A DNA stretch of 64,000 nt from Rhodospirillaceae bacterium (GTDB lineage: Bacteria > Pseudomonadota > Alphaproteobacteria > Rhodospirillales > Rhodospirillaceae): positions 124,001 to 188,000 of the forward strand of contig JABJAH010000037.1 of assembly GCA_018666155.1 (NCBI GenBank), given 5' to 3'. A program made the position numbers and the translations under genes. The notes beneath the pieces were generated by a model that was not told the origin of the DNA, did not search any database, and was given only the letters and a program-made list of their open reading frames with translations. Every line of letters starts with the position of its first letter. Position 1 is the stretch's first letter. This document shows positions 34,949-45,194 of this stretch, piece after piece.

Positions 34949-36475
34949 ATGAACCCACCCGCCCAGCCCATCTTGGCAACAGACTCGTCCGATCACGACG
35001 TGTTCCGCTCGCCGCCACATAACCTCGAAGCCGAGCGGGCGTTGATCGGTGCGATCATGCTCAACAACCGCGCCTATGAATCGGTCTCAGATTATCTCCG
35101 CGCCGAGCATTTTTCCGATGGTGTACATGCCAAAGTTTTTGAAGCCGCATCGCGCTTACTAGAACAAGGCCACCAGGCCAACCCGATCACCCTCAAGACC
35201 TATCTTGAACAAGACCCGCTTATTCAAGAAGCTGGCGGCATGGCCTTTTTAACCGGCCTCGCCAACTCGGTCGTGACGATCATCAACTCTGCCGATTATG
35301 GCCGTCTTATTTATGACCTCCATCTCCGCCGTGAGTTGATCAACGTCGGTCAGGATATGGTCAATGAAGCGTTCGATTCTGACCTAGATCAAACCGCCCT
35401 CAACCAGATCGAAACATCCGAACAAAAGCTCTTCGACCTGTCGTCAAAAGGGGAGACCGAGGGTGGCTTTCAGCACTTCGAGTCTGCCCTCACCAATGCC
35501 ATTGATATGGCAGAGGCCGCCCATCGGCGGGACGGCGCTCTGGCTGGCACAACGACCGGCCTGACAGACATGGATACAAAGCTCGGTGGCATGCATCCGT
35601 CTGACCTTCTAATTCTTGCGGGACGCCCTGCGATGGGGAAAACCGCGCTCGCAACCACCATCGCTTTCAACGCCGCACAACACTTCCAGAACACAGATCG
35701 AGAAGAAGATCGCGGCAAGCTGGTTGCCTTCTTCTCTTTGGAAATGAGCTCCGAGCAACTGGCGACGCGTATATTGGCCGAGCGGGCGCGCTTAAGTTCC
35801 CACGACATTCGAACCGGTCGGCTTGCCCATGATGATTTTGGACGGCTGGTGTCGGCCAGTCAGGAACTCTATGCGTTACCGCTGTTCATTGACGATACCG
35901 CAGCAATCACCATTTCCGCCATGCGCACCCGGTGCCGTCGCTTGGCCCGCCAAGCCCGGACCGAAAAACACAACGGTCTCGGTTTAATCGTAGTCGACTA
36001 TTTGCAATTACTTGACGGATCGACCGGCAGCCGCAGTGAAAACCGCGTGCAAGAAATCTCCGCCATCAGCCGTGGCTTGAAAGCCCTGGCCAAAGAGCTC
36101 GATGTTCCGGTTCTTGCCTTGTCGCAGCTTTCGCGTGCGGTCGAGCAGCGCGAAGACAAACGCCCACAACTTTCTGATTTGCGGGAATCCGGATCCATCG
36201 AGCAAGACGCTGACGCCGTGATGTTCGTCTATCGCGACGAATATTATCTAGAGCGCAAACAGCCGCAACGCGAAGCCTATGATCGGGAAGACCTCTACCA
36301 AGAGAAGATGCTCAAATGGCAAAGCGACATGGAGGCCGTGCACAACATGGCGGAAGTCATTATTGGTAAACAGCGTCATGGCCCGACGGGCACAGTGAAA
36401 CTGTTATTCGAGCCAAGCTTCACCCACTTTGATAATCTTGCCGATACAAGTCATCTGCCGGAAGAAATGGGCTAA
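34949..36475 (+). CDS. dnaB: Replicative DNA helicase DnaB
   Basis: 508 residues. An N-terminal DnaB domain (PPHNLEAERALIGAIML) is followed by a RecA-like helicase domain with Walker A LAGRPAMGKTALA, FFSLEMSSEQL, Walker B IVVDYLQLL, LSQLSRAVEQR and the arginine-finger region (LRESGSIEQDADAVMFVYRDEYY, family hallmark). No intein is visible. DnaB is the hexameric helicase of the replication fork. Its placement after rplI and before alr is conserved in Alphaproteobacteria and beyond. Confidence 0.97.
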   Translation: MNPPAQPILATDSSDHDVFRSPPHNLEAERALIGAIMLNNRAYESVSDYLRAEHFSDGVHAKVFEAASRLLEQGHQANPITLKTYLEQDPLIQEAGGMAFLTGLANSVVTIINSADYGRLIYDLHLRRELINVGQDMVNEAFDSDLDQTALNQIETSEQKLFDLSSKGETEGGFQHFESALTNAIDMAEAAHRRDGALAGTTTGLTDMDTKLGGMHPSDLLILAGRPAMGKTALATTIAFNAAQHFQNTDREEDRGKLVAFFSLEMSSEQLATRILAERARLSSHDIRTGRLAHDDFGRLVSASQELYALPLFIDDTAAITISAMRTRCRRLARQARTEKHNGLGLIVVDYLQLLDGSTGSRSENRVQEISAISRGLKALAKELDVPVLALSQLSRAVEQREDKRPQLSDLRESGSIEQDADAVMFVYRDEYYLERKQPQREAYDREDLYQEKMLKWQSDMEAVHNMAEVIIGKQRHGPTGTVKLLFEPSFTHFDNLADTSHLPEEMG

Positions 36476-36481
36476 CACTCA

Positions 36482-37639
36482 ATGTCGGGTCCAAATGCTC
36501 CGGTCTCGGCAGACCAGGCAGGTGCGGTTTTGACCATCGACCTCGCCGCCATCACTGAAAACTGGCGTCTGCTCAATCGCAAACTGAAACAGGGCTGCGA
36601 CTGTGGTGCCGTAGTCAAGGCAGACGCCTATGGCTTGGGCGCAGCCAATGTTGCCGCCGCGTTGGCGGGAGCCGGCTGCAAGACCTTCTATGTCGCCCAC
36701 CTGGGCGAAGGCATAGAGCTCCGCAAAACGCTGGGTCGTGGCCCCCGAATCATTGTCATGCATGGCGTTAATCCAGGTCTTGAAGGCGAGATCTTCAAAC
36801 ATGGTCTCATTCCGGTTCTCAGCACGCCGGATCAAATTTTAGCGTGGCGAAAATTCGCGACCGATGCCGACGTGCTGCAGGAAACTCTTATTCAAGTCGA
36901 CACCGGAATGAACCGTCTCGGGCTGAGCGAAGCCGAATTCACGACCCATCTCAATGATCCGGACTGCTTCCAAGGACTCACCCCCCTCGCCCTGATGAGT
37001 CATCTTGCTTGCGCCGGAACGCCCGGTCATCCGCTTAACGCGATACAGCTTGAACGGTTCAACAGCGCCCTCAGCGCTTTTCGCACCAAGTTCCCCGATG
37101 CCAAAGGCTCCTTGAGCAACAGTTCAGGCATCTTTCTCGGCGACGCCTGGCACTTTGATTACGCCCGCCCGGGTGCTGCGCTCTACGGCCTCAACCCGCA
37201 GCCGGATGCAAAAAATCCGATGCTGCCGGTGGTTCGATTACAAGCCAAAATCATACAGATTCGGCGCGTTGACAGCACCCAGACCGTTGGATACGGTGCC
37301 ACCTTCCAAGCCGCCGATGGGATGAAATTGGCAACAGTTTCAATAGGTTATGCTGACGGTTTCTTGCGCTCCTTGAGCAACGCAGGACACGCTCAACTTG
37401 ATGGATTTCCCATTCGTGTCGCCGGCATTGTTTCGATGGATTTGCTGACCTTTGATATTTCCCACGTCCCTGATTCAAGCGCGAGGCCTGGCGCCATGAT
37501 CGACATTCTCGCGCAGCAACCCATCGCCGACGATCTTGCGAAAGATGCTGGAACGATCGGGTACGAAATACTCACCAGCCTCGGGCATCGCTATGCTCGC
37601 CGTTACCTCCCGGCCTCCGTGCCCGGACTTGGGTCATGA
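36482..37639 (+). CDS. alr: Alanine racemase
   Basis: 385 residues. The PLP lysine is in AVVKADAYGLGA, the second catalytic base tyrosine is in the VGYGATFQA segment, and typical phrases follow (DTGMNRLGLS, MSHLACAG, FDYARPGAALYGLNP, SIGYADGFLRS). It supplies D-alanine for peptidoglycan. Starts six bases after dnaB and overlaps the next gene by four bases. No clear Shine-Dalgarno sequence, consistent with coupling to dnaB translation. Confidence 0.96.
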   Translation: MSGPNAPVSADQAGAVLTIDLAAITENWRLLNRKLKQGCDCGAVVKADAYGLGAANVAAALAGAGCKTFYVAHLGEGIELRKTLGRGPRIIVMHGVNPGLEGEIFKHGLIPVLSTPDQILAWRKFATDADVLQETLIQVDTGMNRLGLSEAEFTTHLNDPDCFQGLTPLALMSHLACAGTPGHPLNAIQLERFNSALSAFRTKFPDAKGSLSNSSGIFLGDAWHFDYARPGAALYGLNPQPDAKNPMLPVVRLQAKIIQIRRVDSTQTVGYGATFQAADGMKLATVSIGYADGFLRSLSNAGHAQLDGFPIRVAGIVSMDLLTFDISHVPDSSARPGAMIDILAQQPIADDLAKDAGTIGYEILTSLGHRYARRYLPASVPGLGS

Positions 37640-38409
37640 ACTTTCTCGCGGTCATCGGTCGTGTCGTCCTCCGCTTCCTCGAACAGCTCGGTCGCTTCAC
37701 GCTGTTTACCGTGACGGCGGTTTCCCATTGCGTGCGGCCGCCGATCTTTCCGTGCCTGATTGGTCGGCAAATGATCGACATCGGCTACTACTCGCTGCCC
37801 GTGGTTGGGTTAACGGCGATCTTTTCGGGCATGGTCTTGGCGCTGCAAAGTTACACCGGCTTCGCGCGCTTCAACGCCGAGAGCGCCGTCGCCAACGTGG
37901 TCGTCCTTTCATTGACGCGGGAGCTTGGCCCGGTCCTCGCCGGTCTGATGGTCGCCGGTCGCATCGGCGCCTCTATGGCTGCGGAAATCGGCACCATGCG
38001 GGTCACCGAACAGATTGATGCTCTGACCACCTTATCGACCAACCCCTATAAGTATCTGATCGCACCGCGCTTGATCGCGGGGCTTTTGATGCTGCCGTTG
38101 TTGGTGTTGGTGGCGGACATCATCGGCGTATTCGGCGGCTATATCGTGGGTGTCTACAAGCTTGGCTTTAACCCAAACGTTTACCTCTCCAATACCATCG
38201 ACTTCCTTGAGCCGTTGGATGTCATCTCAGGGCTCGTCAAAGCCGCCGTGTTCGGATTCATCATTGCTCTCATGGGCTGTTACAACGGCTTTAATTCCAA
38301 AGGCGGCGCACAGGGTGTCGGCAGCGCCACCACCAACGCGGTGGTGTCATCGTCGATCCTGATTCTGGTTTTCAATTACATGCTCACTGAACTGTTCTTT
38401 TCCATATGA
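37636..38409 (+). CDS. mlaE: MlaE-type ABC lipid transporter permease
   Basis: 257 residues, five to six hydrophobic segments and the MlaE family core: IFSGMVLALQSYTGFARF, LTRELGPVLAGLMVAGRIGASMAAEIGTM and VTEQIDALTTLSTNP, with the late YNGFNSKGGAQGVG segment. It is the inner-membrane permease of a phospholipid trafficking system that maintains outer-membrane asymmetry. It overlaps alr and the ATPase gene by four bases each. The MlaD-like substrate-binding component is not in the window. Confidence 0.93.
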   Translation: MNFLAVIGRVVLRFLEQLGRFTLFTVTAVSHCVRPPIFPCLIGRQMIDIGYYSLPVVGLTAIFSGMVLALQSYTGFARFNAESAVANVVVLSLTRELGPVLAGLMVAGRIGASMAAEIGTMRVTEQIDALTTLSTNPYKYLIAPRLIAGLLMLPLLVLVADIIGVFGGYIVGVYKLGFNPNVYLSNTIDFLEPLDVISGLVKAAVFGFIIALMGCYNGFNSKGGAQGVGSATTNAVVSSSILILVFNYMLTELFFSI

Positions 38410-39179
38410 GCGCACTGCCAAAAATTCATCTCGCTAACGTCCGCAAGAGCTTCGGCCCAAAAGACGTGCTCACCGGCATCGATTTAGATGTCGCGGCGGC
38501 TGAGTCTGTGGTCGTCATAGGCGGATCAGGCACTGGCAAGTCTGTCTTGTTGAAATGTGTCCTCGGCCTGCTTACCGCTGACTCTGGCACCATCGAAGTA
38601 GACGGCACCGATGTCACACAGCTCTCTGCAAACGACCGCGACGACACTAACAAGAAGTTCGGCATGCTGTTCCAGGGTGGCGCACTGTTCGACAGCATCA
38701 CCGTCTGGGAAAACGTTGCCTTTGGGTTGATCCAAGGCAGCGGTATGACCCGAGCGGACGCCAAAGAATTATCCCTTGAAACACTAGGCAAAGTTGGCTT
38801 GACCAAAGATGTCGGTGAATTATCGCCGGCAGAATTATCCGGCGGCATGCAGAAGCGTGTCGGTCTGGCCCGTGCCATTGCCGGATCCCCTGAGATTGTG
38901 TTTTTCGACGAGCCGACCACGGGGCTTGATCCCATCATGGCCGATGTGATCAACGACCTGATTGTCACTTGCGTGAAGGACAAAGGCATAACCGCTCTGT
39001 CGATCACACATGACATGGCGTCGGCGCGAAAAATTGGCGACCGCATTGCCATGCTCTATCAAGGCAAATTGATTTGGATCGGCCCAGCCGACGATGTCGA
39101 TCACTCTGGCAACGCCTACGTTGATCAATTCGTTAATGGGCGGGCAGACGGACCCATTCACATGGAGCTGCGGCGGTAA
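38406..39179 (+). CDS. mlaF: MlaF-type ABC lipid transporter ATP-binding protein
   Basis: 257 residues. Walker A GGSGTGKSVLLK, Q-loop MLFQGGALFDSITVWENV, signature LSGGMQKRVGLARAIA, Walker B IVFFDEPTTGLDPI. The GTGKSV variant and the LFDS after the Q-loop are typical of MlaF. It energises the permease encoded just upstream, with a four-base overlap. Confidence 0.94.
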   Translation: MSALPKIHLANVRKSFGPKDVLTGIDLDVAAAESVVVIGGSGTGKSVLLKCVLGLLTADSGTIEVDGTDVTQLSANDRDDTNKKFGMLFQGGALFDSITVWENVAFGLIQGSGMTRADAKELSLETLGKVGLTKDVGELSPAELSGGMQKRVGLARAIAGSPEIVFFDEPTTGLDPIMADVINDLIVTCVKDKGITALSITHDMASARKIGDRIAMLYQGKLIWIGPADDVDHSGNAYVDQFVNGRADGPIHMELRR

Positions 39180-39185
39180 ACACGG

Positions 39186-40553
39186 ATGGCAAAATCCCAA
39201 ACTCAATTCGTTTGCCAGTCCTGTGGCGCGGTCACTTCAAAATGGGCCGGCAAATGCGACTCCTGCAACGAGTGGAACACCCTGGCCGAAGAAGCCTCCT
39301 CCGGCGCCCTACCCAAAGGGGTCAGCGGCGGCAAAGGCGGTAAGGCGATCTCATTCGTCGGACTCAAAGGAAAAACCGCCGCACCACCGCGCCTCCAGAC
39401 CGGTATCGCTGAGCTGGATCGGGTATGCGGTGGCGGATTGGTCGCAGGCTCAGCCGTATTGGTTGGCGGAGACCCCGGCATCGGCAAGTCGACGCTGTTG
39501 TTGCAGGCCTGTGGTGCGGTCGCCGCCGGCGCCAGATGCCTCTACATCACCGGCGAAGAAGCGGTCGATCAGGTCCGCCTGCGGGCCACACGCCTCGGGC
39601 TAGAGAACGCGCCGGTTGAGCTTGCGGCGGCGACCAACGTCCGCGACATTGCCGCCAGCCTAGATGTGAAGGGCGGCGCTGATCTGGTAGTCATCGATTC
39701 AATCCAAACCATGTACACGGACGCCATCGACTCTGCTCCGGGCACCGTCACACAGGTCCGCACCTGCTCCCATGAACTCATCCGCATTGCCAAGAAGCGC
39801 GGCTTCACTCTGTTTCTGGTGGGCCACGTCACCAAAGAAGGCACCTTGGCCGGGCCTCGAGTGCTCGAGCACATGGTCGATACGGTGCTGTATTTCGAAG
39901 GCGAGCGCGGCCACCATTTCCGGATTCTTCGGGCGGTGAAAAACCGCTTCGGCGCTACCGACGAAATCGGCGTTTTTGAAATGGCCGACGCAGGACTGGC
40001 CGAAGTCCCCAATCCATCCGCCATGTTTTTGGCAGAACGGCGAGGCAATGTCTCAGGCAGTTGTGTGTTCGCAGGGCTAGAAGGCACGCGACCTATGCTG
40101 GTCGAAATTCAAGCTCTGGTGGCACCGTCCAGCTTAGGGACGGCCAGACGCACCGTGGTTGGCTGGGATTCCGGCCGGTTGGCGATGATCGCTGCAGTAC
40201 TGGAATCGCGTTGCGGCCTTGCACTTGGCGGGCATGACATTTATTTGAACGTTGCTGGTGGGTTGCGTGTTACCGAACCGGCGGCAGATGCGGCAGTTGC
40301 CGCAGCGCTGGTCTCGTCTTTTCGAGATTCTCCGGTGTCACCGGGCGCTGTGGTGTTTGGCGAGATCGGTCTGTCCGGCGAAATACGAGCGGTCACACAA
40401 ATGGATCAACGTCTGCGGGAAGCGGCAAAGTTAGGGTTCACTGAAGCATGGATGCCCAAGAACTCAGGACGCCGCAAACAAGCGATGGAATCCAAGTCGG
40501 TCGCGATCGAATCCTTAGGCCATGTGCAAGCGCTGGTGGACAAGTTCTCATGA
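39186..40553 (+). CDS. radA: DNA repair protein RadA
   Basis: 455 residues. N-terminal four-cysteine zinc finger (CQSCGAVTSKWAGKCDSC), a RecA-like ATPase core with Walker A VGGDPGIGKST and Walker B VVIDSIQTM, the RadA-specific KNRFG motif, and a C-terminal Lon-protease-like domain (GLALGGHDIYLNVAGG). RadA drives branch migration in recombination and repair. Six bases after mlaF. Confidence 0.96.
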   Translation: MAKSQTQFVCQSCGAVTSKWAGKCDSCNEWNTLAEEASSGALPKGVSGGKGGKAISFVGLKGKTAAPPRLQTGIAELDRVCGGGLVAGSAVLVGGDPGIGKSTLLLQACGAVAAGARCLYITGEEAVDQVRLRATRLGLENAPVELAAATNVRDIAASLDVKGGADLVVIDSIQTMYTDAIDSAPGTVTQVRTCSHELIRIAKKRGFTLFLVGHVTKEGTLAGPRVLEHMVDTVLYFEGERGHHFRILRAVKNRFGATDEIGVFEMADAGLAEVPNPSAMFLAERRGNVSGSCVFAGLEGTRPMLVEIQALVAPSSLGTARRTVVGWDSGRLAMIAAVLESRCGLALGGHDIYLNVAGGLRVTEPAADAAVAAALVSSFRDSPVSPGAVVFGEIGLSGEIRAVTQMDQRLREAAKLGFTEAWMPKNSGRRKQAMESKSVAIESLGHVQALVDKFS

Positions 40554-40579
40554 CCCTCAACAACAAGACGGCGCGCTAA

Positions 40580-41266
40580 ATGGATGCCCTTCCCATCAAT
40601 GGTCTCGATCTGGCGGTCGTTATCGTGTTGTTGATCTCTGCCGTCCTCGCCTTCATGCGCGGGTTTGTCCACGAGGTGCTTTCGGTCGCGGCATGGATTG
40701 GCGGCATTCTCTCGGTCGTCTATGGAGTGCCGGAACTACGGCATTTCGCCCGCGACTTTATTGCTAATGATTTGATCGCCGATATCGCAACCAGCGTTGT
40801 TATCTTCCTTTCAGTTCTGGTCGTCCTATCCATTCTCACAAAAATGCTGTCAAAATCGATCCAGGCCAGCGCCTTAAACAACCTCGACCGCTCTCTTGGT
40901 TTCGTCTTTGGGCTGCTCCGCGGCGCCGTCATTCTGGCCGCCGCCCTGCTCATTCTGGACTGGATTATTGACACCGGAGAACGCCCCGATTGGGTGCGGT
41001 CTGCCAAAACCCTACCGGTGATCGAGGGCACTGCCGATTTCTTACAGTCGCTGGCACCAGAAAGCTTTATGGCCGCTGAAGATGCTGCTAAAGAAGCCTC
41101 CGACACCGCCAAGGATGCTATGGACCTCAAAGAAACCTTTGATAAGCTGACCCAGCCTCCACCGGGCAGCGACCCGGATGCGCCTCAGACACCGGACGGC
41201 GCCTACCAGAAAAATCAGCGCAACAGCATGGATCGCCTGTTCCAAACCAATCAGGATGACAACTAA
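40580..41266 (+). CDS. cvpA: CvpA family membrane protein
   Basis: 228 residues. About four membrane spans in the first 120 residues with the family phrase AFMRGFVHEVLSVAAWIGG and GFVFGLLRGAVILA. A hydrophilic, proline-rich C-terminal part of about 100 residues follows. The protein was named for its need in colicin V production in E. coli; its usual role is envelope-related. Directly upstream of purF, as in E. coli. Confidence 0.9.
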   Translation: MDALPINGLDLAVVIVLLISAVLAFMRGFVHEVLSVAAWIGGILSVVYGVPELRHFARDFIANDLIADIATSVVIFLSVLVVLSILTKMLSKSIQASALNNLDRSLGFVFGLLRGAVILAAALLILDWIIDTGERPDWVRSAKTLPVIEGTADFLQSLAPESFMAAEDAAKEASDTAKDAMDLKETFDKLTQPPPGSDPDAPQTPDGAYQKNQRNSMDRLFQTNQDDN

Positions 41267-41269
41267 GGC

Positions 41270-42748
41270 ATGACACCGCCGGACCCCTCGCTGCTCACGA
41301 CCGATCCACTGGATGGAGATACGTTGCACGAGGAGTGCGGCGTGTTTGGCATATACGGCGACGCAGATGCCGCGTCCCACACAGCGCTCGGCCTTCATGC
41401 GTTGCAACATCGCGGCCAGGAAGCCTCCGGCCTAGTCACCTTTGATGGCGAGCACTATCACAGCCACCGTGGCCTTGGTCACGTCTCCGATAACTTCAAA
41501 GCTGAATCCGTTATGTCCCGGCTACAGGGCAGCATGGCACTGGGTCATAATCGTTACTCGACAACGGGCGAAACTATTCTGCGCAATGTGCAACCGTTGT
41601 TCGCCGACTTTGAATTTGGCGGCTTGGCCCTCGGCCATAACGGCAATCTGACCAATGCGCTGACCGTGCGCCAAGACTTGGTCCGCCGTGGCTGCATCTT
41701 CCAATCCACATCGGATACGGAAGTGGTCATCCATCTCATCGCCATTAGCCAGCAAGCAACCGTGGAAGAGCGAGTCATTGATGCCCTGAGGCAAATTGAA
41801 GGCGCTTACTCCATGGTCGCGATGACCAACACAGCCCTCTACGGCGTCCGTGACCCCCTCGGTGTTCGACCGCTCGTTATCGGCAAGCTGGATAACGCCT
41901 ACATTCTTTGCTCCGAAACTTGCGCGCTCGACATTATCGGCGCTGCGTTCGTCCGCGATGTTGAGCCCGGCGAAATGGTCATTATTGATGAGGACGGATT
42001 GCGCTCAGTTCGGCCGTTCCCAGATGCAAGCCCGCGGTTTTGTATTTTTGAGTACATATACTTCGCGCGGCCAGACAGTGTGTGTGAAGGCTCAAGTGTA
42101 TACGAAGTGCGCAAGCGCATCGGCGAAGAACTGGCCCGTGAAAGCCACGTGCCTTGCGATGTGATTGTGCCGGTGCCCGATTCCGGCGTACCAGCCGCAC
42201 TTGGGTATGCAGCCGAGGTTCAGATTCCATTCGAATACGGCATCATCCGCAATCACTATGTCGGGCGCACCTTTATTCAGCCGACCGAAAAAACCCGCCA
42301 CCTTGGGGTAAAGCGCAAACACAACATCAACCGCGCGCAGATCGAGGGCAAACGGGTTGTGCTCGTTGATGACTCGATCGTGCGTGGGACAACATCGACC
42401 AAGATCGTCGACATGGTCAGACAAGCCGGTGCCAAAGAAGTGCACTTGCGCATCTCCTCACCGCCGACTGCCCATCCCTGCTATTTCGGCATCGACACCC
42501 CGGAACGGGATCAACTCCTGGCTGCTCAACATGACGTAGCGGGGATGGCCAAACGTCTCGGTGTCGACAGTCTCGCCTTTATCTCCGTGGATGGTCTCTA
42601 TCGCGCGGTCGGTAAAGCCAAACGCGATTCCGATAATCCACAATTCTGTGATGCCTGCTTTACCGGCGAATACCCCTCGGCGCTCACGGACCTCAACGCC
42701 AAAGAGTTACCCCATCAGCTTTCCCTGCTCACCGAAGGGCGGGCTTAA
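41270..42748 (+). CDS. purF: Amidophosphoribosyltransferase
   Basis: 492 residues. A propeptide of about 22 residues precedes the nucleophile cysteine (HEEC-GVFGIYG). The Ntn glutaminase domain (ALQHRGQEASG, LGHNGNLTN) is followed by the phosphoribosyltransferase domain with the PRPP loop VVLVDDSIVRGTTS. It catalyses the first committed step of purine synthesis. Three bases after cvpA, with TAAGG just upstream of the ATG. Confidence 0.97.
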   Translation: MTPPDPSLLTTDPLDGDTLHEECGVFGIYGDADAASHTALGLHALQHRGQEASGLVTFDGEHYHSHRGLGHVSDNFKAESVMSRLQGSMALGHNRYSTTGETILRNVQPLFADFEFGGLALGHNGNLTNALTVRQDLVRRGCIFQSTSDTEVVIHLIAISQQATVEERVIDALRQIEGAYSMVAMTNTALYGVRDPLGVRPLVIGKLDNAYILCSETCALDIIGAAFVRDVEPGEMVIIDEDGLRSVRPFPDASPRFCIFEYIYFARPDSVCEGSSVYEVRKRIGEELARESHVPCDVIVPVPDSGVPAALGYAAEVQIPFEYGIIRNHYVGRTFIQPTEKTRHLGVKRKHNINRAQIEGKRVVLVDDSIVRGTTSTKIVDMVRQAGAKEVHLRISSPPTAHPCYFGIDTPERDQLLAAQHDVAGMAKRLGVDSLAFISVDGLYRAVGKAKRDSDNPQFCDACFTGEYPSALTDLNAKELPHQLSLLTEGRA

Positions 42749-42753
42749 ACCTC

Positions 42754-43479
42754 ATGGTTGGAGCAATGGGCGACCGGCTTGCCGGACGCATCGCTCTCGT
42801 CACAGGTGCCTCCAAAGGAATCGGCCGAGCGGTCGCTAAACGGTTTGCCCTTGAAGGCGCGACTGTTATCGCCATCGCCCGCAGTAAAAAAGAACTGCTT
42901 TCTCTGGATGACGAAATCACGGATTCGACCGGACAAAGCGCTGTCCTGGTCGACGAAGATCTCACCGCCTTCGACACTATTGATAAAGTTGGGGAAGCTC
43001 TGTTCACCCGCTATGGCAAGATCGATGTCGTGGTCGGCGCCGCAGCGACGTTAGGGCAACTTTCACCGGTCGGACACATCCCACCAAAGTTTTGGGATCA
43101 AGTGTTTGCCCTCAATGTCACCGCCAATTGGCGGCTGCTCCGCAGTGTCGACCCCCTGTTGCGGCAGTCTGATGCGGGACGTGCGATCTTCGTCACCTGC
43201 AGCCAAGGATCACTTCCTGCGCCCTACTGGGGCGGGTACGGCGCGTCAAAAGCGGCCCTCGAACAAATGGTCCGCATTTATGCCGCTGAAATGACAGAGT
43301 CGAAAATCTGCGCCAACCTCATTGACCCCGGACCGGTCCGCTCAGCGCTCCGCCTCAAAGCATTTCCTGGTGAAGATCAAGACTCTCTTCGTGCGCCGGA
43401 AGACGTGACCGATGCCTTTGTCGACCTCGCCGATCCGGCACATGACAAAACCGGAGAACGGGTTACCATCGACGATTAG
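42754..43479 (+). CDS. SDR family oxidoreductase
   Basis: 241 residues. NAD(P)-binding TGASKGIGRAVA, the catalytic Ser in TCSQGS and YGASKAALEQ. The usual NNAG is replaced by VGAAATLG, which resembles the YciK-like subgroup. Substrate unknown. It follows purF by five bases, an arrangement I have seen in Rhodospirillales. An internal ATG at 42766 is an equally good start. Confidence 0.88.
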   Translation: MVGAMGDRLAGRIALVTGASKGIGRAVAKRFALEGATVIAIARSKKELLSLDDEITDSTGQSAVLVDEDLTAFDTIDKVGEALFTRYGKIDVVVGAAATLGQLSPVGHIPPKFWDQVFALNVTANWRLLRSVDPLLRQSDAGRAIFVTCSQGSLPAPYWGGYGASKAALEQMVRIYAAEMTESKICANLIDPGPVRSALRLKAFPGEDQDSLRAPEDVTDAFVDLADPAHDKTGERVTIDD

Positions 43480-43493
43480 TCTTCGGAGGTCCC

Positions 43494-45194
43494 ATGCCGT
43501 TCGCCCTTCTATTCACCTTTATTGTTGTGCTGCTTATACCGGCCACTGCGACAGCTGACAGTCCGCCTGACATCCTCTTCATTAACGGTGCGGTCGTTAC
43601 CCTAGCCGGCCCAGATGACAGTGCCGTCGCAGAAGCACTGGCGGTCACGGGAGATCGAATTACGGCCGTCGGCAAGACGGCCGACTTATCCGCCCTTGCC
43701 GGACCCAAAACCAACATCATCGATCTGAACGGCAAGGCTTTGCTTCCGGGATTTATTGACGCCCATGGCCATTTCCCCAGTTCCGGCTTGATCGAAAAAC
43801 ACTTTGTCGATCTCAACAGCCCACCCATTGGCAACATCATCACTATTGATGAGATGATTACCGCACTCGCCGCAAAGGCGGCGAACACACCGGCCGGAGA
43901 GTGGATTCAAGGCCGGGGATATGACGACACCTTGATCACAGAAATGCGGCACCCCACGCGCTGGGACCTCGATAAAGTATCGACCGAGCACCCCATTTAT
44001 ATCGGCCACATTTCCGGACACTTGAGCGTTGCCAATAGCCTGGCCCTTGAAATGGCGGAGATCACCCGAGATACCCCGCAGCCCTTCGGCGGCAAAATTC
44101 GCATGGATGAGGAAACCGGTGAACCGAACGGCGTTCTAGAAGAGCCGCCGGCGATGGGCCGCGTCGGTACCTTGCTCCCGCAGTTCTCTGAAGAAGACAT
44201 GATCAATGCCATCGCGGCAGCCGCCGCGGGATACGCCGCAGTCGGTGTTACTACGGCGCAACAAGGCGCAACCGGACCAAACGGCGCAGCGGTTTTCGTC
44301 AAGGCATACCAACAAGGCGTGCTCCCGATTCGCGTCCATGTCTGGCCGGTATTGCAGGCCATGGTTGCCCTGATTGAGAACGGCGGCACACTAGAGCAAC
44401 CGGATGCAAACGGCATGGTCACGTTCCGCGCCGTTAAGGGCTTCGCCGACGGATCGATCCAAGGCTACACCGGCTATCTCAGCCAGCCCTACCACAGCCA
44501 TAGCCACAACGACCCGCGCTATCGTGGCTATCCGCGCATGGATCGGGAGGCGCTCGCCAAACAGATCGCGACCGTTCACAAGGCTGGGTATCAGATTGCG
44601 ATCCACGGCAACGGAGACGCCGCCATTGACGACGTGCTCTATGCCTTTGACCGGGCCTTAGACGCTGACCCCCGCAACGATGCCCGGCATATCGTGATCC
44701 ATGCACAGATGGCTCGAGAAGACCAACTGGACCGGATGGCTGCGGCAGGCATCATTCCCTCCTTCTTCAATCTTCACACCTATTACTGGGGCGACCGCCA
44801 TTGGGACATTTTCATGGGCCCCGAACGGGCCGCACAAATGAGCCCGGCCGCCTCTGCGGTCAAACGCAACATGGCCTACACTCTGCACGCGGATACGCCA
44901 GTCGTACCGATGGAGCCGATGCGCATTGTTTGGTCGGCCGTTAATCGATTGTCATCGGGAGGGCGGGTGATTGGTGCCGATCAGCGCATTTCGGTGATTG
45001 AAGCGCTGAAGGGCATCACCACCTACGCGGCCTACCAGGCTTTTGAAGAAAATGACAAAGGTACACTTGAGCCGGGGAAGCTTGCCGATTTGGTCGTACT
45101 GGAGCGCAACCCATTGACCGTGCCACCACTGGAACTCGCTGATATCCCCGTGGTCAGAACGATCGTCGGTGGACGGACGGTCTTCGAACGTTAG
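43494..45194 (+). CDS. Exported amidohydrolase (YtcJ-like)
   Basis: 566 residues. Signal peptide ([19 protein letters not shown]), then an amidohydrolase with the metal site [45 protein letters not shown] and the C-terminal [13 protein letters not shown] segment. These proteins hydrolyse amides or related bonds, but substrates are largely unknown. GGAGG lies just before the ATG. The gene converges with der, overlapping its stop by four bases. It is not part of the conserved purF neighbourhood and may be a later addition. Confidence 0.88.
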   Translation: MPFALLFTFIVVLLIPATATADSPPDILFINGAVVTLAGPDDSAVAEALAVTGDRITAVGKTADLSALAGPKTNIIDLNGKALLPGFIDAHGHFPSSGLIEKHFVDLNSPPIGNIITIDEMITALAAKAANTPAGEWIQGRGYDDTLITEMRHPTRWDLDKVSTEHPIYIGHISGHLSVANSLALEMAEITRDTPQPFGGKIRMDEETGEPNGVLEEPPAMGRVGTLLPQFSEEDMINAIAAAAAGYAAVGVTTAQQGATGPNGAAVFVKAYQQGVLPIRVHVWPVLQAMVALIENGGTLEQPDANGMVTFRAVKGFADGSIQGYTGYLSQPYHSHSHNDPRYRGYPRMDREALAKQIATVHKAGYQIAIHGNGDAAIDDVLYAFDRALDADPRNDARHIVIHAQMAREDQLDRMAAAGIIPSFFNLHTYYWGDRHWDIFMGPERAAQMSPAASAVKRNMAYTLHADTPVVPMEPMRIVWSAVNRLSSGGRVIGADQRISVIEALKGITTYAAYQAFEENDKGTLEPGKLADLVVLERNPLTVPPLELADIPVVRTIVGGRTVFER